64,000 nucleotides of DNA from Phymatolithon calcareum (lineage: Eukaryota > Rhodophyta > Florideophyceae > Hapalidiales). The translations under genes and the position numbers were made by a program. The stretch lies in NCBI GenBank assembly GCA_977006965.1, contig OZ345372.1, positions 1,488,001-1,552,000 of the forward strand, written 5' to 3'. Shown here piece by piece: positions 10,853 to 20,736 of this stretch (the stretch's first letter is position 1; each line of letters begins with the position of its first letter). Below the pieces are notes generated by a model, which did no database searches, was not told the DNA's origin, and worked only from the letters and a program-made list of their open reading frames with translations.

Positions 10853-11279
10853 ACGCACGAAGAGTCAATTTTGCTATTGCAACAACACAGCAATTTATCT
10901 CACCGTTCCCGTCGTTCTGGAGTCCATCCGTAACTGTTCTCGCAACCTCACCAGGCGATGTAACTTCCGGATGAACTAGGACTTCTCCATCGCAATCATT
11001 CTTTTTCATCGCACGATGAATGCGATCTCTGAGAATCGAAAAAGCGTTCCCTCGCATTATCAAAGCGTATACTATACACCCCCTATAGAGCGGTAACTTC
11101 CGATCTGTCCCGTTTCTTCAATTGATGATCGCATCAGGTGACCCCACTTCGGTTCTCTTGGCAAGTTTGTTTGGATTTTCTTGATCTCTCGTGTGGCTCC
11201 CGCTTCAGTTATGTGTTTACAATTTCACATGCGGATACAAAATTACTCAGGCATATACTGTGCTGAAGCTCGCCATTAC

Positions 11280-12000
11280 TTATGTGGCCCACAAGAACTC
11301 TTTGTCCGGTAGAAGACACTATTAGAAAAGCTGGTGCATCTCAATGCTCTCCAGTGTCGGCATGCAGGTGTCCTCCCGATCCAGCTTGCCGATGTCGCGC
11401 CCTCTGCTTTTTCCGTTGGCTGTATAGAAGCGGTAAGCGCTTACTTCTCTCGCGACTGTACGACTCGCAACTGGGATCAAGATCCTTATTGTGTCCTCAT
11501 TACCCGCAAAGCCAAATGGGGAGTGTTGTCTCACGCGACTGCACTCGTCGTTTTTCGCTCCGGTTTAGTATGCGAGATAGTTAGTGCGTTCTTCTGAGTA
11601 AAGGAAGGTAGGAATTCTTCGGATTTCGTCTTGTTTGCTTGGATTGCACACGCTCATGTTCGCCTGTACATCCCTTCGACCTCGCAGAATGGGAGTTCTC
11701 CTAGTCCTTCTCGACCGCAACCGCTTCGCCGCGCAAGCCAGTTCGGTGACAATCGGGCTCAAGGTCGCTTTCCCATTTTCGTGCTCCTGTCTCCAGGTCG
11801 ACGGCCCAGCAAAGGCGCCGCCTGAGGACGATGCTGGCATCTACATGATTATTCCGACTGTTTGCCGTTTTGGGGGTTTTGTCCGTTTCTTTCTTTCCTC
11901 CGCTCAAGTTTCTCCTGCTTTTTTCTCTCTTGGTCTTCCCCGACCCTTGTGGAGTCGGGTTCTGGTGAGCCTGGGGCTATCGAAGTACATCTACAGCTCT
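11280..12000. repeat. Old copy of a dispersed repeat, also present at 61.3-63 kb
   Basis: This region matches 61640-63000 in the same orientation with many substitutions. Shared landmarks are a CTGTACG..CGCAACT block near 11456, TGAGTAAAGGAAGGT near 11597, CGACCGCAACCGCTTCGCCG near 11713, and the GACGGCCCAGC / GAGGACGATGC block near 11800. On the complementary strand the first block encodes a DPSC..YS.ER.KR-like peptide that is also found in the other copies, so it may derive from an element's gene. The borders are approximate. Confidence 0.75.
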
Positions 12001-12461
12001 CGTAAGAAGTCGGTCTCCAAACCATACCATTTTACTATGTGCGCAACTGCTTTCAAGTCCAAAGGCATAGTTCGAAACATCCTTGATCGACCATCTTTAT
12101 ATGACATATACACCTGCCGACATCAATCCAGCCGACGTCCCGACAACAATTGAAATGGTTTTGTAGTTCAAATCCGATACTTTGCGAGTACAGCTGAAAC
12201 TTGAGAATACGTTCACACACGATTCCCTGGGAAACTCAAGACGTCTATTGATTCATATCCCCTGCTTCCTGGATAGTGCAATGCGCGAACCTCATGTTTA
12301 GCGCTATTCTGACGTGTAATACCGCCAGAGTCAACATCAAATCCTTTAGTAATACCGGTTGGCCTTGCGTCACGGAAGTATCGGCCGGCAGCCACAACCT
12401 TTTCTTCACCTGCTTAATCAACGCCTGTCGCGGCGAGATGTATAGAAGAAGAAGAAAGGTA

Positions 12462-12600
12462 GATTTTTATTTAAAAGTTACCAACGCATCTGCTGACGCT
12501 TGGGGTAACTTTCCTAGGGCCAAGAGGTTTTGGCTAGATTCTGTCTATGGAGGCGTTTTCTTTTCTTGTTGGTGTAACACGATTCAGTGGACTCGGCGAG
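12462..12600. repeat. Dispersed repeat pair, copy 1 (copy 2 at about 13411-13550)
   Basis: Both copies have a T/A-rich lead, then TTACCAACGC followed by TCTGCTGACGCTTGGG here and GTCCGCAGACGCTTGGG there, then a more diverged tail containing an ACACGAT..GTGGA block. The conserved part can be read as TNASADAW in both, which hints at a coding origin. Boundaries are by eye. Confidence 0.65.
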
Positions 12601-13410
12601 ATGTATAGATTTAACTATTCTACTAAATGTCTCCCGTTCTCAGTACATGCCTCAATATCATGTCTGTTTGAGAAGTACGACAATCAGATAATTGCAGTGT
12701 TCGGCTGGAGAGGTGATAGCTGAAAGGAAACTTGACAGAGGCGCCTTCTATTGCGGTCGTTGAGGAAGCACAGCATGGAAAGAGTCACAGCTTTGGCTGA
12801 TTTGGAAAGTTGTATTTGCTGACAATGGGCGAGCCAATATATTCTCGTAAAAGTCCAAAATATTGACTCTCTACGATGCTCGAAGATGTCTCGTCAACTG
12901 TGTGCACTCTGGCTGTAGACTAAATGGGATAAAATTTACAAAAGCCGAGCCCCCCCTCTTCTTCTGAGGCAAGAAGTCGCAACCATCTATCACCGAAAGG
13001 GATAGTTGTTGGGAGAAGTGGTGACCATGTTCGTACATGAAAAAATAAGGCCGACACAAAATGTCGTGGGAAGGTCCAATGCCTTGACTTTCCTGTCGAC
13101 AAGGGTAAAATCAAACAAGAATTTGTTGCCATTAAGGGACAGGTCCGGAAAGAAAGTCGGAAGAGCATGCGATATCGCGAATAATATCGAACAGTTTAGC
13201 ATCGTAAATGTTCACAGCTTGACCTAAGAATGTGTTTTTCTAGAAGAGATGTGTTCTGAACATTAACTCCTGGTCTCAACACGGCAAGGGACCGGAATCT
13301 GGCAGAGTTCATACTTGAGACTTGGTGCGCTCACCTGCTATTATGGTACTATTTTGGAGAGCTGCGAAGTCGCGGGCTTCGCCATCAAGAATGCTCTTTA
13401 TAGAAAAGTA

Positions 13411-13550
13411 TTGGTTTATATTTTTTAAAAAATTACCAACGCGTCCGCAGACGCTTGGGACAAATTTGCGAATGCCATAGGACCACGAACAGGGTCATTC
13501 TTAGTTAGACGTTTGCATGGTCGGGTGCGACACGATCTGGTGGAGCACCA
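13411..13550. repeat. Dispersed repeat pair, copy 2
   Basis: This is the partner of the repeat at 12462-12600, in direct orientation about 950 bp downstream. Identity is highest over the first 45 bases and decays after that. Confidence 0.62.
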
Positions 13551-15052
13551 AAATCTACCTCTGGCCCATAATTGGGCGTCGCGTGCTCTCTATAGCAACA
13601 TGTAGAAGAGGCAATACGCTCGATAGTTGAGTCTGATGTTGTTTCAATAGCAATCGCTTAGTTTGATTGCGATTTCGTGTTCTCTGCCTCCCGATCACCA
13701 TGAAGCGACTGGTCCACAGTGAATAAAGTCACAACCAAAGTGAAAAGTCTATGAGTGCCCGTTCTTCTATCCGGTGCAGAGGTTTCTTTAGACACACAAC
13801 TTCGTCAAGCAACAAGAGTCACACATATCTCGTCGTGGAGAAGAGCGGGGTGGATTATCCAGAATTGGGCGGGTATGCAACTGAGAGCGAACGAACAATA
13901 TTTTCAGATCTCTTTTTCCCACTGTAATGCATCGGTTGTTGTCACGATACCTACAGTACTGTATGATGCTGGGAAAAAAGCTTTCCAGAGGTGTCTGGCT
14001 CTTGTGCAGATATCTCCATGATGGTGGATTGAAGTGCGTCGTATCGTGCTCTACTCGAAAACGATGCAACCCAGTACTAAACCGCTCGCGGGTGACACCA
14101 GATTAGATCAACGAGAATATAACCGGAAATTGTTGCTACAGTATCGTCCGAGATATTGAGGGGACAGTTCGCCTGCGCGCGCGCATGAGTAACAGTTATT
14201 GCCCAGTGGTATTTCGTGATATGGAGATACTGAAATGAGGACGTTCCGTAATATGGTCAAATATGTAAGCATATCTCAGACCAGACTTCAGCATGCAGCA
14301 CACCGAGAATTTCGTGTGTTTGGATTAGTGCAATGAGAATGCAGTACTACAATGAAGGCCTCAAATGAAATATCCCCGTGAAATATCTGGGAAGAGCCTC
14401 AGCAATGGGCAGATTTTCGGTTTGTTTTTGAGCTTCCGTCCCAGATGCGATGTCGCTACGGTTTTATTCGACGCAGACATTCCACTAGAATGATTGCCCA
14501 ATACGTTGACTTGGAACATGAACTTTTCAAAGCGGAATGCATCTGTTTCTCGTCTGCGTTCTCTGCCTGTAGAGTCATAGCTCTCGAACAATAACGATTT
14601 GCCCAACCTTGCACAAAGTTATCGGCCGCACTCTGCGCAACTATCGTCGCGTTCGCATCTTACCCCTCCGATGTGCTGACAGTGGCCACATTCCGCTTCG
14701 AGCAGGGCGTTTGGTTTAGCTCCTGCTCGATGTAACTGCCATTCTCCACTGTACACCCGCGGGATCGAAAAAGACTGCCCACTTTCAGCGCGTCGCATGT
14801 AGTCCAGTGCATTGCGTATGCGAACCGCCGCCCATGTGAGCCCCGTCAAGAGGCTGTGAGACCACGGATCTTCAATGTCCCACTCACCGGGACGTTTCGC
14901 TTCAACAGACACTAAATATTTTACAAGGAAAAACTATACGAGGACAAAAATCTTGGGTTGATCTACCAACCCATTAAACGCAAAAAGGTCTAGAGATTAC
15001 CAGTAGTAAGGTGGATACTTGGAGACTTGGCAAGCCTACTTCACATCCGACA

Positions 15053-16081
15053 TTAGCCTTTGGTAACATTACAAAAATCAGAAATAACTTGCACAAATTC
15101 ATGTGGGTTTTCAAGATGCGGACAATGGTCAGTGCCATGCACAACATTCATGCGCACATTAAGACCCAGTCGTTTCATCTCCCCGTACAGATCGTGTACA
15201 TCTTCCACACGCATGGATGAGTCAGTGTCCCCACATACGATCTGAATAGGCATAGGCAGGCGAACTAGATGCTCGATCAGAGGCCTCGTGCACGAAGCAC
15301 GACGAGGTCCATGCAAACGAATAATCGGAATCACGGCAACTTCTCCGCTTGGCGGGCCTTGCACTGCGAGATGGTAGGTATACTCGCGCAATCTGTCTTG
15401 TACGTACATTACGCTGCGTGGGTATTTCAACATAAAGAGCAAGAAACCCAACAAACCACCTCTTCTTACGATAGATTGCGGCGGCAGCGAGAAATATACC
15501 GCTCTTCTGACAGGAACTTTTCGAGCACAACCAGCCGGGGAAATAAGAACAAGTCGACGCACAGCTGTCGGGTCTCGCTTCGCATACTCCATCGCGAGGT
15601 ATGCACCAAGACTATGACCCATCAGAGTGAATTCCTTCAGATTCATAGCTTGAATCCACCCAGAAAACGAATCTAGATACCATTTAACTGTATCTTCCGG
15701 TGTTTTCCCGGAGAAAGTCGGACGATCAGAACGACCCCAACCGAGCAAGTCGACGGCATACACGCAGTATCCGAGGGATACGAGATCGTCAAAATTTCGA
15801 AAGTAGAATGCGGCAGACATAGAATGTCCATGCAACATGACAATTTTTGGATTGCTCTCACATCCCGCAATCAGTGTGTGAATTTTATGCCCATTGGCGT
15901 TAACCCACCGCCGCTTCACCGGCGTGGAGGGCAGAGACAAGATGGAGTCTTCGACGCGAGTCAGCATATTCACAGAAGAGGGTCGCACGAAGCGAATCAG
16001 AAGTCGCTGTGCCTCCAGAAAGAAGCCAAGCTCGGCAACGGCGCGAAGGGCTCGCAACCCGATACGAATTATCCAGACCAT
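15053..16081 (-). CDS. Alpha/beta hydrolase, ABHD4/ABHD5 (CGI-58)-like lipase or acyltransferase
   Basis: This is a 342-residue alpha/beta-hydrolase. The oxyanion-region HGHS lies at 84-87 and the nucleophile elbow GHSLG at 155-159 with Ser157. The acid is probably in CGDTDSS near 287 and the His in GTDHCPHLENP near 322. The overall order and the DLLGWGRSDRP segment resemble the ABHD4/5 lipid-hydrolase branch. Unlike CGI-58 itself, the nucleophile Ser is kept, so it is predicted to be an active lipid hydrolase. The N-terminal 30 residues are hydrophobic and basic and could be a membrane anchor. I chose the ATG at 16081; a TTG three codons upstream is in the same frame. It is divergently arranged with the SPEN-like gene, 872 bp apart. 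Confidence 0.88.
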   Translation of the reverse strand: MVWIIRIGLRALRAVAELGFFLEAQRLLIRFVRPSSVNMLTRVEDSILSLPSTPVKRRWVNANGHKIHTLIAGCESNPKIVMLHGHSMSAAFYFRNFDDLVSLGYCVYAVDLLGWGRSDRPTFSGKTPEDTVKWYLDSFSGWIQAMNLKEFTLMGHSLGAYLAMEYAKRDPTAVRRLVLISPAGCARKVPVRRAVYFSLPPQSIVRRGGLLGFLLFMLKYPRSVMYVQDRLREYTYHLAVQGPPSGEVAVIPIIRLHGPRRASCTRPLIEHLVRLPMPIQIVCGDTDSSMRVEDVHDLYGEMKRLGLNVRMNVVHGTDHCPHLENPHEFVQVISDFCNVTKG

Positions 16082-16953
16082 GACCGGCAAAGTCGCTCGC
16101 CCGCAGCAGCGAAATCTAGTCGAGGTTGAAACTGTTACTGACGGGACAGCATGGTGTTTCCGGATGGCGTGGCTAATGAAGCTGGAGTGGGGGTGTATCT
16201 GCCCCGAGTAACGTGGCAGACTAGCGGCTCCCGCGAATAAAGGGATGGTCTTCGAGCGAGGCTGTACAAATGCTCTGAAAGCCTTCCCTTGAACACTTCG
16301 AATGGCGAGGCGGTTTCGCAGTCGACTGCTTCGGGAGGGAGCAGTAAATTAACGCGACCAAGGCTGCAGGCGTTGAATCCTCGTGGCAATAGGAAGCAGG
16401 ACAGGCCGAGTGTTCAATATCACGAAAGGAGCAACGTGCTCTACGGAGCCACTCAGCACGAACCATAGGCAAACACGGACAGCGATTGGTTTTAAAAGTT
16501 CCCAATTCCGGTGGCGAAGATTCTGCTGCGATTCCGATCGAGTAAAGAATTGATTCTTGATCTGATCAGACTGATGTGATCCGGTTACGACACGAAAGGA
16601 AAACTTAGTTGAGGCTGCACCTTACAGCCATGTTTTTGGCCTGTTCAGAGCATGTGTGAAGTAACCAAATTTTGAATCATACTACAGGCCAAATTCGCAA
16701 AAAATTGGCCGTGGCATGCCTTGATTGGCCTTTCGGTCCAGCCTGTCCTTGTGTTTTAGGCGCCCTCAAATCTTCGCCACGAAGCAAGTTCAGACCAGAT
16801 AGCCAGACAAGGCTACAAACCATATTTTTCCTCAAGCCGTTAGTTGGTGATCTGCTGGCCATGCCATAAAACCAACCACGCCGCCCTTTCCCAGTGCGCG
16901 ATCCACCGTCTCCCCATCATCGGACCAAGCACTCCTCCCACTTCGCTGCACCG
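16082..16953. promoter_or_regulatory. Shared divergent 5' region of hydrolase and SPEN-like gene
   Basis: About 870 bp separates two divergent starts, so it should contain both promoters. No clear TATA box or repeated operator is seen. Short frames here have no ATG or no protein-like composition. Confidence 0.4.
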
Positions 16954-19596
16954 ATGTCGCACTCCACCGAGAGGCGCCCGCGCCTCAGTGAGCCGGAACC
17001 TCCAAACTCGCCGTCTCTCCGCCCTGATAGAAATGTACCCCCTGATGCAACCCCATCTTCGCGCAGGGCGCTACTGACAAACCTGTCGTACGACAGTGAC
17101 GAGACCGAAATCCAAGACTTTTTCCTGGATGCCGGATGCAGAGTTCGTAAGGTTATCGTCATTGGTCTCAAGTCACAAGCAAAGCGCTCCAACGGCAACG
17201 CGCTCGTATTTTTCGAAGACGAACGCAGTTTGGAAATCTCACTCAAGAAGAATGGAGCAACTTTGCGTGGAAGGACTATCAATGTGTCCATACTTGATGC
17301 GAATTATCGTACCGCCTGTGTGCGCGGTTTCAATCCGAGAGCGCATCGACGAGATGTTGAAGAATTATTCCGTGGCTGCAAAATTATAGACATCCGTTCA
17401 ATCCCATATCGCGGTTCTACTCGTCCAGATAGTCTCACTTGGTTTGTTGACTTTGCTGACGATGCCAGTTTCGAAATTGCCCTGGCATTAGACCGTTCCC
17501 AACCAGGCCTCATGGTATGTGTTGCCACTGCCCCTGGTCAACGACATGGAACCCCCCGCTCACGAGACGAATACGACCGTCTTGATCGTGTGCGCGACCG
17601 CGACCGCGACCGTATCCGGGATAGAGACCGGGACAGAGACCGCAGCCGAGACCGAGACCGCGAAATGAGACAACTTTCCTCTCGTCATCGCAGCGACGAC
17701 CACAGGAAACGCGATCGTTCACCTCCTCGCTCACCTGCTCAAGAACTCTCTCGTCACCGGAGTGACAATCATAGGAAGCGCGATCGCTCCCCTACTGAAG
17801 AAGTCTCACGCCGCCGCAGTGACGACCATAGGAAACGTGATCGCTCACCTGTTCAAGAACTCCGCAGTCCGCGTCGCACAGCAAGCCGAAGCCCAGCAAG
17901 GAAGCGCTCTTCAATAGATCGGTCCCGAGATCGTGACCGTCGTGGAAGGGACCGCAGTCGTTCCCGCGATCGTTTGCGTGAACGCGATCGTGACCATCAC
18001 AGAGAGCGTAGTTTGGATCGAGAAAGGGACCGTCGTTCCTCTCGCCATGACCGTGACCGAAGCCCCGAACGCCGTCGTGACTTGGAAAGAGATCGTTATC
18101 GCAGTCGGGATGTGGACATTGATCGCTGGTCCGGGCGCGATAGGGAGCGGGGCCGCCGGGACTCTGACCGTTTCCTTGGACCCATGAATGACCAGGAGCA
18201 ATTGGCCGAGGCTGATCGCTTCATTGACCTTGGTCTAAACCCTGATCTCACGGTGGTATTAACGAACATGCCCTTTGTTGATAACCGCAATCTCGCTTCA
18301 GAGGAGGTTTATGGTCATCTTACCGAAAGCAGAGACGTTCGTGTCAAACATATTCATCCAGTGGGTCGTCGTAATGGAGCGTGCTTCGTCGTGTTGGAGG
18401 ACAAACCGTCGTACGATGCCGTCGTTGGTAGGAGAACGATGTCGTTCTACGGTCGTATCGTGACTATTTATGCATTGGAAAAACCATACACAGTTCGTAT
18501 TCGAATGAACTACCGCGTCGAACATCTTCTTGCCGACTTGCGGCGCGACTTCCGGATCGAAGGTTTGGTACTCTCTGTATCACTGCCCGACCATGCCTAC
18601 TTTGAAGTGCCAGATTTGAATACGCTCGTGCGTCTCATGAGCCTTGATGGGTACTCATCCAACCGGAGGTTACTTTCGGTCTCATACGTTCCTCCGCGGT
18701 CTAATGGAGGAACTCCCAACGGACGCGCTCGGAGACCCAACGAAGATTTCGATGAAGGGGGAAGGGGGAGGGACGACTCTGTCAAGCGAAGATCCCCAGG
18801 GCGTGGCAAAAACAAGGATGCGCCGGGCGAACCTGATGGCGTGGGGAAGGCCTTTTCCACGTGTGAGGCAGGCAACAACGGCGAGGTCTTGAAAGACTCG
18901 CCTATCACTCCATCACCTGTGGAAACCGTTCCAGGATCGAAAGTTGCGACCATGGAAGTTGTGAGCGAGCGAGTGGACCGTGTCAAGGAGGATATTTGCG
19001 CTAGTGTGGAAGAGCAAGGTGAAATTCCATATGCGCTCTTCATTCTCCAACTGCCCTCCCTCGTTGAGCAACAGGAGATTGTCCACACTCGCATGGAGGA
19101 GCATTATCCGGAACTGCGTCAAGTGTGGGCAGGGTCTGTGTGCAAGGGGAGAGAGCACACAGCCAAGTGTGTGGGGTATCTTGTGCCGCGAACGTATGCC
19201 GACGAAGAGGAAATATCCAAAGCCATTGCACTTCTTCCGAAGGACCTTAACATTGAACATAGGGTGAAGTATTCAGGCACGGGCTTTGAACACCTTTTGG
19301 GTCCGGAATCAGTTGTGTTTATGGTCTGTCCAGATCCAGCCGAGCGAAACGAAGAGCATAGAAGGTATCCCCCTTCCTCCCGAAGTGTGCTGCGAGGCGT
19401 CATCAAGAGTCTCACTGTGAACCAGAGAGTTGGATTGGTGCAGCATTCCGTCGAGAACAAAAAAATCGCCACACTTTGCGTACCGCCAACGGAGATGGCG
19501 TACGACCGTCTCAATATTCCGTGGAAAGTTAAGGACATGGCCGGTGTAGATAGTATCTTCGTAATTGTCGGCAAGAAGAAAAAATATAAGGACTGA
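16954..19596 (+). CDS. SPEN-family RNA-binding protein (RRMs, Arg/Asp-rich tract, SPOC-like C-terminus)
   Basis: This is an 880-residue nuclear RNA-binding protein. Two RRM-like folds lie at about residues 45-120 and 122-200. A long RD/RS-type repeat tract (RDRDRDR, SRDRDR, HRKRDRSP) follows at about 200-410. Two further RRM-like folds cover roughly 425-560. The last 200 residues contain a SPOC-like domain: VWAGSVCKG, LPKDLNIEHRV, a GVIKSLTVNQRVGLVQH core and LCVPPTE. RRMs plus SPOC define the SPEN family (RBM15, plant FPA), which links RNA to m6A writing, 3'-end choice or repression. The frame is open 20 codons upstream, but only from a GTG; the first ATG is at 16954. Single exon. The SPOC call is by eye; a plain SR-type factor is the alternative. 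Confidence 0.78.
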   Translation: MSHSTERRPRLSEPEPPNSPSLRPDRNVPPDATPSSRRALLTNLSYDSDETEIQDFFLDAGCRVRKVIVIGLKSQAKRSNGNALVFFEDERSLEISLKKNGATLRGRTINVSILDANYRTACVRGFNPRAHRRDVEELFRGCKIIDIRSIPYRGSTRPDSLTWFVDFADDASFEIALALDRSQPGLMVCVATAPGQRHGTPRSRDEYDRLDRVRDRDRDRIRDRDRDRDRSRDRDREMRQLSSRHRSDDHRKRDRSPPRSPAQELSRHRSDNHRKRDRSPTEEVSRRRSDDHRKRDRSPVQELRSPRRTASRSPARKRSSIDRSRDRDRRGRDRSRSRDRLRERDRDHHRERSLDRERDRRSSRHDRDRSPERRRDLERDRYRSRDVDIDRWSGRDRERGRRDSDRFLGPMNDQEQLAEADRFIDLGLNPDLTVVLTNMPFVDNRNLASEEVYGHLTESRDVRVKHIHPVGRRNGACFVVLEDKPSYDAVVGRRTMSFYGRIVTIYALEKPYTVRIRMNYRVEHLLADLRRDFRIEGLVLSVSLPDHAYFEVPDLNTLVRLMSLDGYSSNRRLLSVSYVPPRSNGGTPNGRARRPNEDFDEGGRGRDDSVKRRSPGRGKNKDAPGEPDGVGKAFSTCEAGNNGEVLKDSPITPSPVETVPGSKVATMEVVSERVDRVKEDICASVEEQGEIPYALFILQLPSLVEQQEIVHTRMEEHYPELRQVWAGSVCKGREHTAKCVGYLVPRTYADEEEISKAIALLPKDLNIEHRVKYSGTGFEHLLGPESVVFMVCPDPAERNEEHRRYPPSSRSVLRGVIKSLTVNQRVGLVQHSVENKKIATLCVPPTEMAYDRLNIPWKVKDMAGVDSIFVIVGKKKKYKD

Positions 19597-20704
19597 ACGT
19601 AGTCTAGTATTTTTGACATTGGTACGGGGCGCCACACATGTGGGAATGGTAATCAACATGGTAAAAACTTCGAGCGCTGCATTTACGAACGCTCATGCTG
19701 CTTCAGGTTTCCTTGCCCACGCCGGCGTTATGACGACGCACAAATTCTGATCGATGCCTTGTCAACCTCGAAACCCCCTGCCCGAACGAAATTCGGCTGA
19801 TGCAACCCGGCGAGCTTCCCGTTTTTGTGCACACCTTCGCATGCCAAGTGCAGTTTTTCCCGCTCCCCACAGCAGCATCTCCGCTTTCGTCGAATGTAAG
19901 ATAAGGCGACTCCAGTAAATGCTGGCATTGACGTTCCTGGGTGGCTAACACACTTCGTCCCATGTCTCCGCACAATCGGTCTTCTCGAGCGTCAGTGTTC
20001 CACGAGATGATTACTGCCATGTAATCGACTACATTTTCGCGCCTGTTCCGTTGAAGACTTTGGTGAGAGCACTGTCATCTACTGCGTTTAAGGCCCTACC
20101 TTGTCGGCATGATTGTCCACTCGCCGGCGACACCCTTGTCGACAACAGACATCACAGGCAGTGCGATGAGAAAGCAATTCCTGCTCGAAGAGGGGCGGTG
20201 GGTGCTGGATGTTGGTAATGTTGGTACATGCTGGCAGAGCGTGTGGGTGGATGATGTGTACGTAGGATGGCGCACGAGCAGAGCTGATCACTGATCACAG
20301 CCGTTTCGGACCCGCGCGAACGGTTAGGCAGGCCTGCGACTACGTAGAAAGATAAGACAACTGACGTCACAGTTCGTGTATCTTTGGTACATTACGAAAA
20401 AATGGCTGGAAATTGCTGTTGATGTCGCGCGTAGTGTAGAACGGACACTTTTCTGTTAGGCAGCAAACAAACCAAGTGCTGTTATCGCTGATCGCACCGT
20501 CGTCCTGACTAATCCAGAATTTTGTAGATCTTCCACTGTCGACAAAAATATGAAAACTTTTGAATATTTTTACTTTTCAAAGGCTTTCCTATAGGGGTAT
20601 CTCTATTCCTAAGGAAGGGCTTACTCGAGATTGGAGCATCTTCACCTCTAAGCATGCAATGACGAGCAGCATCTCAAGACGGACCCACGCAGCATCGTTG
20701 CGTT
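19597..20704. other. Intergenic; one uncertain minus-strand ORF
   Basis: A 105-codon minus-strand frame with a real ATG (19703-20020) has Cys and Gly spread through it and no recognisable motif. It may be a small gene or a repeat fragment. Otherwise this is the 3' flank of the SPEN-like gene and the 5' flank of COQ6, with an A/T-rich stretch at 20520-20600. Confidence 0.4.
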
Positions 20705-20736
20705 ATGAATCTTTACTCGAGAAATCCCAAGCATGA
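20659..20736 (+). other. Upstream ORF overlapping the COQ6 start, targeting-peptide-like
   Basis: A 25-codon frame begins at an ATG at 20659 and ends with TGA at 20734-20736. It overlaps the first 32 bases of COQ6 in another frame. It reads MTSSISRRTHAASLRYESLL at its start, with the Arg, Ser and Ala bias and lack of acidic residues of a mitochondrial presequence. It may be a regulatory uORF, or the presequence of COQ6 put out of frame by an indel or by an unrecognised splice. Confidence 0.4.

Larger units (their letters stand above)
9274..15052. other. Long gene-poor region with hairpins and old repeats
   Basis: Nearly 5.8 kb without a recognisable gene. It holds two near-perfect palindromes (9511-9564 and 10807-10852), a long imperfect foldback (9571-9705), an old copy of a dispersed repeat (about 11280-12000), and a repeat pair at 12462 and 13411. 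A minus-strand frame at 14619-14912 (about 97 codons, GTG or spliced start, Cys/His-rich end CGHCQH...CERDDSCAEC) looks protein-like and may be an exon or a gene fragment. I see no family. Confidence 0.5.

Noticed and set aside
17580-18180. Simple-sequence repeat in DNA
   Set aside because: The RD/RS repeats are coding, with varied codons, and sit between RRM domains as expected for SPEN or SR-type proteins.
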